Positions 35,501 through 47,303 of a stretch of 64,000 nt of DNA are shown here, one piece after another (within the stretch, counting starts at the first letter, position 1; the number at the start of each line of letters is the position of its first letter). The DNA lies in NCBI RefSeq assembly GCF_933775445.1, contig NC_065874.1, positions 21,088,501-21,152,500 on the forward strand, in the 5' to 3' direction. This DNA is from Argentina anserina. Its lineage: Eukaryota; Streptophyta; Magnoliopsida; Rosales; Rosaceae. The notes under the pieces are model-generated. The model was given only the letters and a program-made list of their open reading frames with translations, searched no databases and was not told the origin of the DNA. The position numbers and the translations under genes are program-made.

Positions 35501-38500
35501 GAAAGATACTCAGTTTGAAAGAAACACACGCCCACACTTGCAAAAGACACAAATTCAATAGAAACTTGCATCAGAAAGCCGTTCAGAAAGATACTCAAAT
35601 GAGAATTGAAAAGATACACAAATTGGAATAGTAAAGATACTCAAACGAGAATTGAAAAGATACACAAATTGGAATAGTAAAGATACGCAAACGATAGAAA
35701 GATACTCAGTTTGAAAGAAACACACTCCCACACTTGCAAAAGACACAAATTCAATAGAAACTTGCATCAGAAAGCCGTTCAGAAAGATACTCAAATGAGA
35801 ATTGAAAAGATACACAAATTGGAATAGTAAAGATACTCAAACGAGAATTGAAAAGATACACAAATTGGAATAGTAAAGATACGCAAACGATAGAAAGATA
35901 CTCAGTTTGAAAGAAACACACGCCCACATTGTCAAAAGACACAAATTCAATAGAAACTTGCATCAGAAAGCCGTTCAGAAAGATACTCAAATGAGAATTG
36001 AAAAGATACACAAATTGGAATAGTAAAGATACTCAAACGAGAATTGAAAAGATACACAAATTGGAATAGTAAAGATACTCAAACGAGAATTGAAAAGATA
36101 CACAAATTGGAATAGTAAAGATACGCAAACGATAGAAAGATACTCAGTTTCAAAGAAACACACGCCCACACTTGCAAAACTCTCAAATTCAATAGAAACT
36201 GGCTTCAGAAAGCCGTTCAAAAAGATACTCAAACGATAGAAATGAAAAGATACACAAATTGGAATAGTAAAGATACTCAAACGAGAATTGAAAAGATACA
36301 CAAATTGGAATAGTAAAGATACGCAAACGATAGAAAGATACTCAGTTTGAAAGAAACACACGCCCACACTTGCAAAACACACAAATTCAATAGAAACTCG
36401 CATCAGAAAGCCGTTCAGAAAGATACTCAAACGGGAATTGAAAAGATACACAAATTGGATTAGTAAAGATACGTAAACGATAGAAAGAAACTCAGTTTGA
36501 AAGAAACACACGGCCACACTTGCAAAACACACAAATTCAAAAGAAACTTGCATTAGAAAGTCGTTCAGAAAAATACTAACACGAGAATTTAAAAGATACA
36601 CAAATTGGAATAGTAACGGTACGCAAACGATAGAAAGATACTCAGTTTGAAAGAAACACACGCCCACACTTGCAAAACTCTCAAATTCAATAGAAACTAG
36701 CATAAGAAAGCCGTTCAGACAGATACGCAAACGATAGAAAGATACCGAGTTTGAAAGAAACACACGCCCACACTTGCAAAACTCTCAAATTCAATAGAAA
36801 CTCGCATCAGAAAGCCGTTCAGAAAGATAGTCAAATTAGAATTGAAAAGATACACAAATTGGAATAGTAAAGATACGCAAACGATAGAAAGATACTCAGT
36901 TTGAAAGAAACACACGCCCACACTTGCAAAAGACACAAATTCAATAGAAACTTGCATCAGAAAGCCGTTCAGAAAGATACTCAAATGAGAATTGAAAAGA
37001 TACACAAATTGGAATAGTAAAGATACTCAAACGAGAATTGAAAAGATACACAAATTGGAATAGTAAAGATACGCAAACGATAGAAAGATACTCAGTTTGA
37101 AAGAAACACACTCCCACACTTGCAAAAGACACAAATTCAATAGAAACTTGCATCAGAAAGCCGTTCAGAAAGATACTCAAATGAGAATTGAAAAGATACA
37201 CAAATTGGATTAGTAAAGATACGCGAACGATAGAAAGATACTCAGTTTGAAAGAAACACACGCCCACACTTGCAAAAGACACAAATTCAATAGAAACTTG
37301 CATCAGAAAGCCGTTCAGAAAGATACTCAAATGAGAATTGAAAAGATACACAAATTGGAATAGTAAAGATACTCAAACGAGAATTGAAAAGATACACAAA
37401 TTGGAATAGTAAAGATACGCAAACGATAGAAAGATACTCAGTTTGAAAGAAACACACGCCCACACTTGCAAAAGACACAAATTCAATAGAAACTTGCATC
37501 AGAAAGCCGTTCAGAAAGATACTCAAATGAGAATTGAAAAGATACACAAATTGGAATAGTAAAGATACTCAAACGAGAATTGAAAAGATACACAAATTGG
37601 AATAGTAAAGATACGGAAACGATAGAAAGATACTCAGTTTGAAAGAAACACACTCCCACACTTGCAAAAGACACAAATTCAATAGAAACTTGCATCAGAA
37701 AGCCGTTCAGAAAGATACTCAAATGAGAATTGAAAAGATACACAAATTGGAATAGTAAAGATACTCAAACGAGAATTGAAAAGATACACAAATTGGAATA
37801 GTAAAGATACGCAAACGATAGAAAGATACTCAGTTTGAAAGAAACACACGCCCACACTGTCAAAAGACACAAATTCAATAGAAACTTGCATCAGAAAGCC
37901 GTTCAGAAAGATACTCAAATGAGAATTGAAAAGATACACAAATTGGAATAGTAAAGATACTCAAACGAGAATTGAAAAGATACACAAATTGGAATAGTAA
38001 AGATACTCAAACGAGAATTGAAAAGATACACAAATTGGAATAGTAAAGATACGCAAACGATAGAAAGATACTCAGTTTGAAAGAAACACAAGCCCACACT
38101 TTTAAAACACACAAATTCAATAGAATCTTGCATCAGAAAGCTGTTCAGAAAGTTACTCAAACGAGAATTGAAAAGATACACAAATTGGAATAGTAAAGAT
38201 ACGCAAACGATAGAAAGATACTCAGTTTGAAAGAAACACACGCCCACACTTGCAAAACTCTCAAACTCAAGAGAAACTCGCATCAGAAAGCCATTCAGAA
38301 AGATACTCAAACGAGAATTAAAAAGATACACAAATTGGATTAGTAAAGATACGCGAACGATAGAAAGATACTCAGTTTGAAAGAAACACACGCTCACACT
38401 TACAAAAGACAAAAATTCAATAGAAACTTGCATCAGAAAGCCGTTCAGAAAGATACTTAAATGAGAATTGAAAAGATATACAAATTGGAATAGTAAAGAT

Positions 38501-40565
38501 ACTCAAACGAGAATTGAAAAGATACACAAATTGGAATAGTAAAGATACGCAAACGATAGAAAGATACTCAGTTTGAAAGAAACACACGCCCACACTTGCA
38601 AAACACACAAATTCAATAGAAACTCGCATCAGAAAGCCGTTCAGAAAGATACACAAATGAGAATTGAAAAGATACACAAATTGGATTAGTAAAGATACGC
38701 AAACGAAAGAAAGAAACTCAGTTTGAAAGAAACACACGCCCACACTTGCAAAAGACACAAATTCAATAGAAACTTGCATCAGAAAGCCGTTCAGAAAGAT
38801 ACTGACACGTGAATTTAAAAGATACACATATTGGAGTAGTAAAGGTACGCAAACGATAGAAAGATACTCAGTTTGAAAGAAACACATGCACACACTTGCA
38901 AAACTCTCAAATTCAGAAGAAACTCGCATCAGAAAGCCGTTCAGAAAGATAAACAAACGAGAATTGAAAACACAAATTAGAATAGTAAAGATACGCAAAC
39001 GATAGAAATATACTCAGTTTGAAAGAAACACACGCCCACACTTGCAAAACTCTCAAATTCAATAGAAACTCGCATCAGAAAGCTGTTCAGAAAGATACTC
39101 AAACGAGAATGGAAAAGATACACAAATTGGATTAGTAAAGATACGCGAACGATAGAAAGATACTCAGTTTGAAAGAAACACATGCACACACTTGCAAAAC
39201 TCTCAAATTCAGTAGAAACTCGCATCAGAAAGCCGTTCAGAAAGATACTCAAACGAGAATTGAAAACACAAATTGGAATAGTAAAGATACGCAAACGATA
39301 GAAAGATACTCAGTTTCAAAGAAACACACGCCCACACTTGCAAAACTCTCAAATTCAATAGAAACTCGCATCAGAAAGCCGTTCAGAAAGATACTTAAAC
39401 GAGAATTGAAAACACAAATTGGAATAGTAAAGATACGCAAACGATAGAAAGATACTCAGTTTGAAAGAAACACACGCCCACACTTGCAAAACACACATAT
39501 TCAATAGAAACTCGCATCCGAAAGCTGTTCAGAAAGATACTCAAACGAGAATTGAAAAGATACACAAATTGGATTAGTAAAGATACGCGAACGATAGAAA
39601 AATACTCAGTTTCAAAGAAACACACGCCCACACTTGCAAAACTCTCAAATTCAATAGAAACTCGCATCAGAAAGCCGTTCAGAAAGATACTCAAACGAGA
39701 ATTGAAAACACAAATTTCAATAGTAAAGATACGCAAACGATAGAAATATACTCAGTTTGAAAGAAACACATGCCCACACTTGCAAAAGACACAAATTCAA
39801 TAGAAACTTGGATCAGAAAGCCGTTCTGAAAGATACTCAAATGAGAATTGAAAAGATACACAAATTGGAATAGTAAAGATACTCAAACGAGAATTGAAAA
39901 GATACACAAATTGGAATAGTAAAGATACGCAAACGATAGAAAGATACTCAGTTTGAAAGAAACACACGCCCACACTTTTAAAACACACAAATTCAATAGA
40001 ATCTTGCATCAGAAAGCTGTTCAGAAAGATACTGACACGAGAATTGAAAAGATACACAAATTGGAATAGTAAAGATACGCAAACGATAGAAAGGTACTCA
40101 GTTTGAAAGAAACACACGCCCACACTTGCAAAACTCTCAAATTCAGTAGAAAGTCGCATCAGAAAGCTGTTCAGAAAGATACTCAAACGAGAATTGAAAA
40201 GATACACAAATTGGATTAGTAAAGATACGCGAACGATAGAAATATACTCAGTTTCAAAGAAACACACGCCCACACTTGCAAAACTCTCAAATTCAATAGA
40301 AACTCGCATCAGAAAGCCGTTCAGAAAAATACTGAAATGAGAATTGAAAAGATACACAAATTGGATTAGTAAAGATACACGAACGATAGAATGATACTCA
40401 GGTTCAAAGAAACACACGATCACACTTGCAAAACTCTCAAATTCAATAGAACTCGCATCAGAAAGCCGTTCAGAAAGATACTCAAACGCACAAATTCAAT
40501 AGAAACTTTCATCAGAAAGCCGTTCAGAAAGATACTGACACGAGAATTGAAAAGATACACAAATC
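32536..40565. repeat. Satellite array, ~150 bp unit with an optional 46 bp module
   Basis: The marker TCAGAAAGCCGTTC recurs at exact 150 bp steps in places (33181, 33331, 33481, 33631) and at about 196 or 242 bp steps elsewhere. The longer units carry one or two extra copies of a 46 bp module (GATACTCAAACGAGAATTGA and following, ending GGAATAGTAAA). I count roughly fifty units. The - strand shows long open frames of 50-residue repeats, but only because 150 is divisible by three and the sequence is poor in stops on that strand. They are not genes. Array size and Athila-type neighbours suggest a centromeric or pericentromeric satellite. Confidence 0.93.
33960..37270. repeat. Higher-order repeat, 1386 bp period, within the satellite
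   Basis: The diagnostic variant AAAGATAGTCAAATTAGAAT starts at 34051, 35437 and 36823, exactly 1386 bp apart each time. GATACCGAGTTTG shows the same spacing (near 33971, 35357 and 36743). The 1.4 kb blocks keep the same order of 150, 196 and 242 bp type units and are much more alike than neighbouring units. Confidence 0.88.
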
Positions 40566-40680
40566 AACAAATATAAATGGACGGCCCATCTGGTTGTCCC
40601 ATCAGAAAGTCATTCAGAAAGATACACAAATCAACATATATAAATGTCCGCATGAGTCAATGGACGGCCCATCTGGTTGT
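40545..40680. repeat. Duplicated satellite/LTR junction
   Basis: Satellite ending GATACACAAATCAAC joins LTR sequence (ATGGACGGCCCATCTGGTTG) at about 40565. Satellite (ATCAGAAAGTCATTCAG and on) then reappears for about 35 bp and the same LTR sequence starts again at about 40632. The junction is thus present twice. Confidence 0.75.
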
Positions 40681-43121
40681 CCCAAAAATATATGAAATGA
40701 AAGTGCTCATGAGAAATCGGGCAACCCTTCTGGTTACCCAAATACATTTATAATACGGGTACTAATGAACGCTGGTACACATCTGTTACCCCTCACGTAG
40801 TACACCGCCGATATTGGGCAACCACCCGCTACCCAACATCCAAAAAAATATGAGTACTAATGTGCCGATAACCACCCGTTACCTCATATGCAGTACTCCG
40901 GCAGACAGACTAGAGCTCTAACTGTATCGTAACTTTCGCCCGGCTAAAGGCTAGGTTCCGACTTGCCAAACACGTACAATAATCTCACATCATATTGTAC
41001 AAAAATCAAGTCCGAAGACAAATCAATTTTTTAACAATCTCCATGTTAAAATTCACGTACAATAATCACACCTCATATTGTACAAATCAAAACCACATGC
41101 GTGATATATAAAGCTCGTCATCAAAATAACATCATCACGATAAAATCATAACAGTATATAATATAGCGAACTATATATATATATGTACTTACTACCATTT
41201 ATACAATATACATATAATGCGCTATATCCTATACATGTCATATTTCATAAACACGTCCGAAGACAAAACGTTTTAACCAACACCATGTTAAAATTATGTA
41301 CAATAATCACATCTCATATTGTACAAATTAAATCACATGCTCAATATATAATTCTCGTCATCGAAATGACCAATTCTAATGAATTCATAACCGTATATAA
41401 TATAGCGAACTATATATATATATATGTACTTATTACCATTTATACAATATATATATAATCCATTATATCGTATACGTGTCATAATTCAATATTAAAAACT
41501 CTTGCAAAAATCTTGAATCTCCACAAGGGTAGATTCGTAAATATGTCAGATTTTACTCACCTTATCGACTCGAGCGTAATTCCACAATTTCCGTAGATAA
41601 TTCATTTTCTTGATTTATCGATCACCTTAAAAAGATAAGAAAAGAATTTAGAAACGTTTTGTAAACCTTTAAATGCCCAAACAGTAATAATCGGTTACTG
41701 TTCAGCAATTTTCGGGTTACGAATTTACTGTTCACTAGTACTATTCACTATGTACTATTCACGTATTTACTATTCATGTATTACTGTACAAATACACATC
41801 CAATACGTATTTATGTACGAGTACAAACTGTTTACGTATTTTTTTACGTATAAATACTATTCAAATGTACGTACTGTCTCAGTAAATAATAATTACTGAA
41901 TTACCCTTCCAAAATTACTTTTTACATTTACTAAAAGTAATTTACATTTACATTTACTGTACGTAAATAAAATTTACATTTACCGTACGTAAATCACCTT
42001 TTTACATTTACCGTACGTAAAATTAAATTACAAAATTACCCTTCGGAAACACTGTTCACGCGCCGCCGCACGTGGCGGCGCGTGGGGTACACGCGCCACC
42101 TCCAGCAGGCCGCGCGTGGGGCACACGCGCCGAGCCTAAGGCCGGCGCGTAGCACGCCACCGCCGCCCCAAATCCTCTCTTTTCTCCCTCCTCCACCCCT
42201 ATACAGCCCTAGGCCGCCCCTACGCCACCTCACACTCCCTCACGCGCCGCTTAATGCGGCGGTAATCCACTCTCCCTCTCCAATCTCCGATCTCCACAAA
42301 AATAACAAACAACCAACAATCTTCAATCACAATCACTCAATTAATCGATCCCTTACCTCAATCGTTCCTCAAATTCACCGTGACGTCGCCGGAGGAGGTA
42401 GAACCATGCGAAGGTGGAGGTTGAGCCGAGGGTGTGATGGTGACTCGATATGTGCCTCAATTGGTTGCAGGTGGTGCCAAGGAGGAGACGCGGCGACATT
42501 GAACTAGTCCCCGTGCCCTAGCTTCGCCGTTGAAGATGCGTGATGCAGCGGGGTTATCTCAACGAAGCTCTAGACGGCGATGAGCGGTGCGGTGAGCTTG
42601 GGGTTTGGTGAGATGGACCTCGCGAAGCCGTAGGGAGTAGTGGTGTAGAACACGATCGCCTGGATATAGAGATCACCGGCGATGGAGTTTTCGAAGGGGA
42701 GGAGGCTCGAGAAGGTGAGAGAGAAGGAGGGAGGCGCGGGTTTTGGAGAGAGAATAGGGTTTCTGAAAATGGAAACCCTACTTCTGATTAATTTCCTTTT
42801 ATACCACTTTCCAAATCGGAAACTAACTTCTATCGTTAATAACTTTTACGTACATCGTCCGATTAGAACGCATCACATGTCCACGATCTCGTATCGATGA
42901 GCCCTACAACTTTCATGAAGGAAGTTTTCGCAACCGAGTGACAGAATAAAAGTCGATATATAGGTTGCGGTAACGTCACGTTTTTTGAATTAAACGTTCC
43001 GAGAACTTTTCCGTTTTTAGTTTCGTAACGTCGCTACAATCACATTCATTCTAATTAAATTTCACAACTTTATAGAATTCAAATAAAACCAACAATTGTT
43101 TTGAAAAATAGGGTCATTACA
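40611..43121 (-). repeat. 3' LTR of a chromovirus (Tekay/Del-like), truncated by satellite
   Basis: On the - strand it starts TGTAATGACCC at 43121, directly after a polypurine tract and an integrase C-terminus. It matches the solo LTR at about 44215-46414, with shared blocks including GGACGGCCCATCTGGTTGTC and AACTTTCGCCCGGC. The end corresponding to 43786-44210 is missing where satellite begins. It holds clustered ACTGTTCAC-like motifs (about 41690-41880) and a GC-rich patch (42055-42260). Frames inside it are incidental. Confidence 0.82.
42795..42803 (-). promoter_or_regulatory. TATA box of chromovirus LTR
   Basis: TATAAAAGG on the - strand is conserved at 46097-46105 in the solo LTR, in the same context. 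It would drive - strand transcription of the element. Confidence 0.5.
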
Positions 43122-43140
43122 ATCTACCCCCTTAAAGGAA
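43122..43140 (-). other. Polypurine tract of chromovirus
   Basis: On the - strand, CCTTTAAGGGGGTAGAT directly precedes the LTR start. The adjoining TTTCGGGACGAAATTTCC is a typical pre-PPT sequence of plant chromoviruses. Confidence 0.78.
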
Positions 43141-43161
43141 ATTTCGTCCCGAAATTCAAAC

Positions 43162-43551
43162 TCACTCATCAAACAACTGTGGATATCTGGTCATCATGTC
43201 CGACTCTAGCTCCCAAGATGCATCACCCTCATCGTGGTGACTCCACAATACCTTGACTAGCTCAACTTCTTTCCTCCGAAGCTTCTTTGTGGATCTATCC
43301 AGAATACGAACCGGCTCAACAACAAAAGTGGCATTTTCCTTCACTTCAATGGTGCTATGATCAATCACATGTGACTCATCTGGTACATACTTCCTCAACA
43401 TGGAAATGTGGAAAACGTTGTGAACGCCCGACATGCTAGTAGGCAAGGCTAGTCGATATGCTAGTTCGCCCACCTTCTCAAGTATCTCAAAGGGCCCAAC
43501 ATACCTCGGGGCCAACTTTCCCTTCTTGCCAAATCTCACTACGCCCCTCAT
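43162..43551 (-). pseudogene. Chromovirus integrase C-terminus with chromodomain-like end
   Basis: The 129-codon frame begins inside the integrase (RYVGPFEILEKVGELAYRL), continues through VHNVFHISMLRKYVPDESHV, which is characteristic of plant chromovirus integrases, and ends in a chromodomain-like WELESDMMTRYPQLF. It lies 40 bp before the 3' LTR, as expected for the end of pol in the Tekay/Del lineage. The rest of pol is missing: at 43552 the sequence changes to unrelated DNA. The first Met is only the first one in the fragment, not a real start. Confidence 0.88.
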
Positions 43552-43785
43552 TTATTAACTCTAACTTTGATTAGCCATAATTTCTCCATATCTAAACCTT
43601 TTTGAGTGATTCAAAAGCCTAAATTGAAGCATTTTTCATGAGTCATTTAATGCTATTGTTACCTTGGATAAACTCAGATGTTATAAAATACGAAAACTAA
43701 CTCTTACCAAAACATGTACTTTCCATTTTATTCTTGGCTATGCACTTTGATAAATCTTAAAACACAAAAGATTATAAGGATGTGA
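43552..43785. other. Unassigned sequence interrupted by a solo LTR
   Basis: No gene is seen. Removal of the solo LTR at 43786-46414 joins this to 46420-47303. The joined stretch ends near 47185 with AAATTTCGGGATATTATAG, which resembles the start of a chromovirus LTR on the - strand, so it may be an older decayed LTR. This is uncertain. Confidence 0.35.
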
Positions 43786-46414
43786 TGTAACGACCCCAAA
43801 ATTTCGAGTATAAAAACTCAAAATTTCAAAATCGTTAAACACCAAACAATCTCAACGAATCAAAATCATTTAAAATGCCACAGCGGATCATCTCTGAGTT
43901 CAAAATACAACTCAGTCAAACCGATTATTACAACTGAAATTATAATTCAACATTATAACAATGGAATTACGTAATCCTCACAACAAACTCACAAGATAGT
44001 CACACAAAATCCTCACACCAGCTGGAGATAAATAACTTCAAGTCCACTGAGCGGTACGTCAATTCCCACTAATCCACACCTGCGGAGTTATCCACTACAC
44101 CATCGAATTGGTGCACCGGGATTGTAAACACAAACCCGGTAAGCCTTACAGCTCGTATGAGTAAAATGAAAATATAACTCGCATAACAATATATTCGAAA
44201 ATCCAGAAATCAAACAAATATAAATGCACTCATGAGTGAATGGACGGCCCATCTGGTTGTCCCAAAGAAATACGAAATGAAACGCTCATGAAAAATTAAG
44301 TAACCCTTCTGGTTACCCAAATACATTTATAATACGGGTACCAAGAACGCTGGTACACATCTGTTACCCCTCTCGTAATACACCGCCGATATTGGACAAC
44401 CACCCGCTACCCAACATCCAAAAATATGAGTACTCATGAGCAGATAACCACCCGTTACCTCACATGCAGTACTCAGGCAGACAGACTAGAGCTCTAACTG
44501 TATCGTAACTTTCGCCCGGCCAAAGGCTAGGTTCCGACTTGCCAAACACGTACAATAATCTCACATCATATTGTACAAAATCAAGTCCGAAGACAAATCA
44601 ACATTTTAACAATCTCCATGTTAAAATCATGTACAATAATCTCACATCATATTGTACAAATCAAAATCACATGCTCGATATATAAATCTCGTCATCAAAA
44701 TGACATAATCACGATAAAATCATAACAGTATATTATATAGCAAACTATATATATGTACATATTTACCATTTATACAATATATATATAATCCATTATATCA
44801 TATACATGTCATATTTCATAAACACGTCCGAAGACAAAAACTCGTTTGAAGACAAAACTCGTCCGAAGACAAAACTCGTCCGAAGACAAAACATTTTAAC
44901 AAACTCATATTAAAACCACGTACAATAATCACACCTCATATTGTACAAAAATCAAATCACATGCTCAATATTTAATTCTCGTCATTCGAAATGACCAATT
45001 CCAATGAATTCATAACAGTATATAAGATAGCAAACTATATATATATATATATGTACTTATTACCATTTATACAATATATATGTAATCCACTATATTATAT
45101 ACATGTCGTAATTCAATATTAAAAACTCTTGCAAAATCTTGAATCACCGCAAGGGTAGATTCGTAAATAAGTGAGATTTTACTCACCTTCTTTCCTGCGT
45201 GCAACTTCCACGACCCTGAAAGTAATTTCCTCACTCGTTTCGTCAGTCACCTAATAGCACGATAAATGCTTAGAAAATGATACTTAAAATATCAGGTGAC
45301 GAGTTTAGCACAGCTAAATGTTGTTCATAAAATATTGTTCACAGAACACTGTTCATGTTCACTAATCAATGTTTTTACTAAACCAATGTTCACAGTTACT
45401 GTTTTACAATGTCATTGTTCACATTTACTGTTACAGAGCACTATTCACATGCACTATTCATGCGGCGTCACTGTTCACAGTCACTGCTACAGATCACTAT
45501 GCACAGTTACCATTCATGCGACGGTACTATTCACAGTTACTATTCATGCGCTATTACTGTTCACCGACCGCAACCAATCATCACCAAATTTTGCCACCAC
45601 AATCTAAACAACATTTCCAACAACTTCCTAGTTGACACCAAGGTCTAAATCTGAGCCTAAACAGTCCAAACAACGAAGAACATAAATTCGGCACTACTCA
45701 CAAACCCTAGAAATTGAAATTTTGATTCGGGTACTTACACTTCGATTTGGCTCGATTCCTTTTGTGGGAATGTTGCTGGGACTGAGACAAGCAAAACCCC
45801 CCAAGAATCTCGAGCTATGGTGGCCGGAGGAGGCGGCGCCGACACAGCAGTAACTTCCGACGGTTGCTACACCGTGTGTGGTTGTCACCGGAGTGCAAGG
45901 CGTAGCCCAAAAGATGGAGATCGTCGAGCCCGTCAGTTTGATAGGTGGCACGACATGAGGCGACGTCGGATGGTGGAGAAATCGGCCGGAGAAGGTTTTT
46001 GGGTCGGGTGAACAGTACCCGAGCTCGGTGAACAGTAACCGAGCGGATTTTTGGAAAAAAAAAACTGATTTTCTGATTTTTTAATCTCCTCTCCTTCCTT
46101 TTATACTATTTCCAAAATCGGAAACGAACTTCCGACGTTAATAACTTTCGCGTCCGATGTCTGATTCAAACGCGTGACATGTCCACGAATTCGTATCGAT
46201 GAGCTCTACGACTTTCGTGAAGGAAGTTTTCGCAACCGAGCGACGGAATAAAAGTCGATCTATACGTTGCGGTAACGTTATGTTTTCTAATTAAACGATC
46301 CGATAACGTTTCCGTTTTTGTTTCGAAATGTCGCAAACCTCCAATTGTCGTTTTCACAAGTTTAACACTTTGAAAATACTCGACATTTAGTTTCTAAAAA
46401 TTCGGGTTATTACA
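43786..46414 (-). repeat. Solo LTR, chromovirus (2629 bp), with TSD TGTGA
   Basis: The ends TGTAACGACCCC and GGGTTATTACA are those of a chromovirus LTR. TGTGA flanks it at 43781-43785 and 46415-46419. No internal element sequence remains. It matches 40611-43121, in the same - orientation. It includes an ACTGTTCAC-like cluster (45310-45570) and a TATA box (46097-46105). Confidence 0.9.
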
Positions 46415-46419
46415 TGTGA

Positions 46420-47303
46420 GATGTACTTACCTTGACGTTTCAGGGGTGAGAGGAAGGTTTTGATGTAGATCCAAAGTTGGATTATTTTAGTAAAGAAGAA
46501 ACTTGTTTAAGAGATAAAGAGTGAATGCTAGAATTTTAGCTTGAGAAATATTGGATGGTTGAGTTTTTTATCAACTACACTTGCAAAAATTTTGATTTTG
46601 AAGTATGAAGTATGAAGAAAACTTGAGGCAGCTCACAACTATAAATAGGCTATGAAGGAACACAAAAGTTCAATTCTCACCTACCATTCTCAATAATTAA
46701 TATTGAGTGACGGTCTGGCTAGTTAGTGTTGTTGTTGGCAAAAAAAAATTGTGTGATGGGGTAAAACATAAAAATAAATTAGCTAGGTTTAAAACATATT
46801 AGCATAAGGATCATATATATATATATGTAGATATAACAAACACATTTATATGTGTTATTCGAAAAAGTAAAGGAATTTAGTATATTCCTTTCATAAGGTT
46901 TTGCAATATATTTGCACTATCTAATTCTAATGTAATGCATAAAATATAATACTATTAGTATTAGTCTTAAACTAGATTACAAAGTATCTAATATATGCAA
47001 GAATATGACCTAATGTATTCAAATTGTGGTCTAATACTTAGAAAAAGAAATTTTATATCTTTGAAAGTATGTACCTTAGCATCATTGGTTTCTAAATAGA
47101 AATATTTGAAGAAAATTGAATTAATTCTAAGTTAATATAACCTTAGAGTACTAAATAGTAAATACTAAATTTCGGGATATTATAGTTCCGGCAAACTTTC
47201 CTTCATTAAAGATAGAGAGGACCTTGAACTGAGTTCGTAGACACATGACACACATAGTTTAGATATTGTATGTGGAAGTTATGGTCTACCAAAATTGAAG
47301 CGT
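46420..47303. other. Unassigned AT-rich sequence, possibly a decayed LTR
   Basis: No credible gene. A TATA-like CTATAAATAG lies at about 46641. The edge AAATTTCGGGATATTATAG near 47185 could be a - strand LTR start. The last 100 bases are unassigned and carry the AGCGT target site of the next solo LTR. Confidence 0.35.

Noticed and set aside
32480..40423. Long - strand reading frames of 50-residue repeats across the satellite
   Set aside because: They follow from a 150 bp unit (divisible by three) with few stops on that strand. The frame is broken whenever the 46 bp module is added, and no start, domain or promoter supports coding.
32536..40565. CRISPR-like array of direct repeats
   Set aside because: Units are contiguous and alike along their whole length, with no unique spacers, and the context is plant heterochromatin.
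42082..42507. 141-codon proline-rich frame
   Set aside because: It lies inside a chromovirus LTR on the strand opposite to the element and follows from the GC-rich patch. The related solo LTR does not preserve it.
45296..45648. Three overlapping frames of 80-100 codons on the + strand
   Set aside because: They overlap in different frames over the ACTGTTCAC-like cluster of a solo LTR, which is typical of low-complexity sequence.
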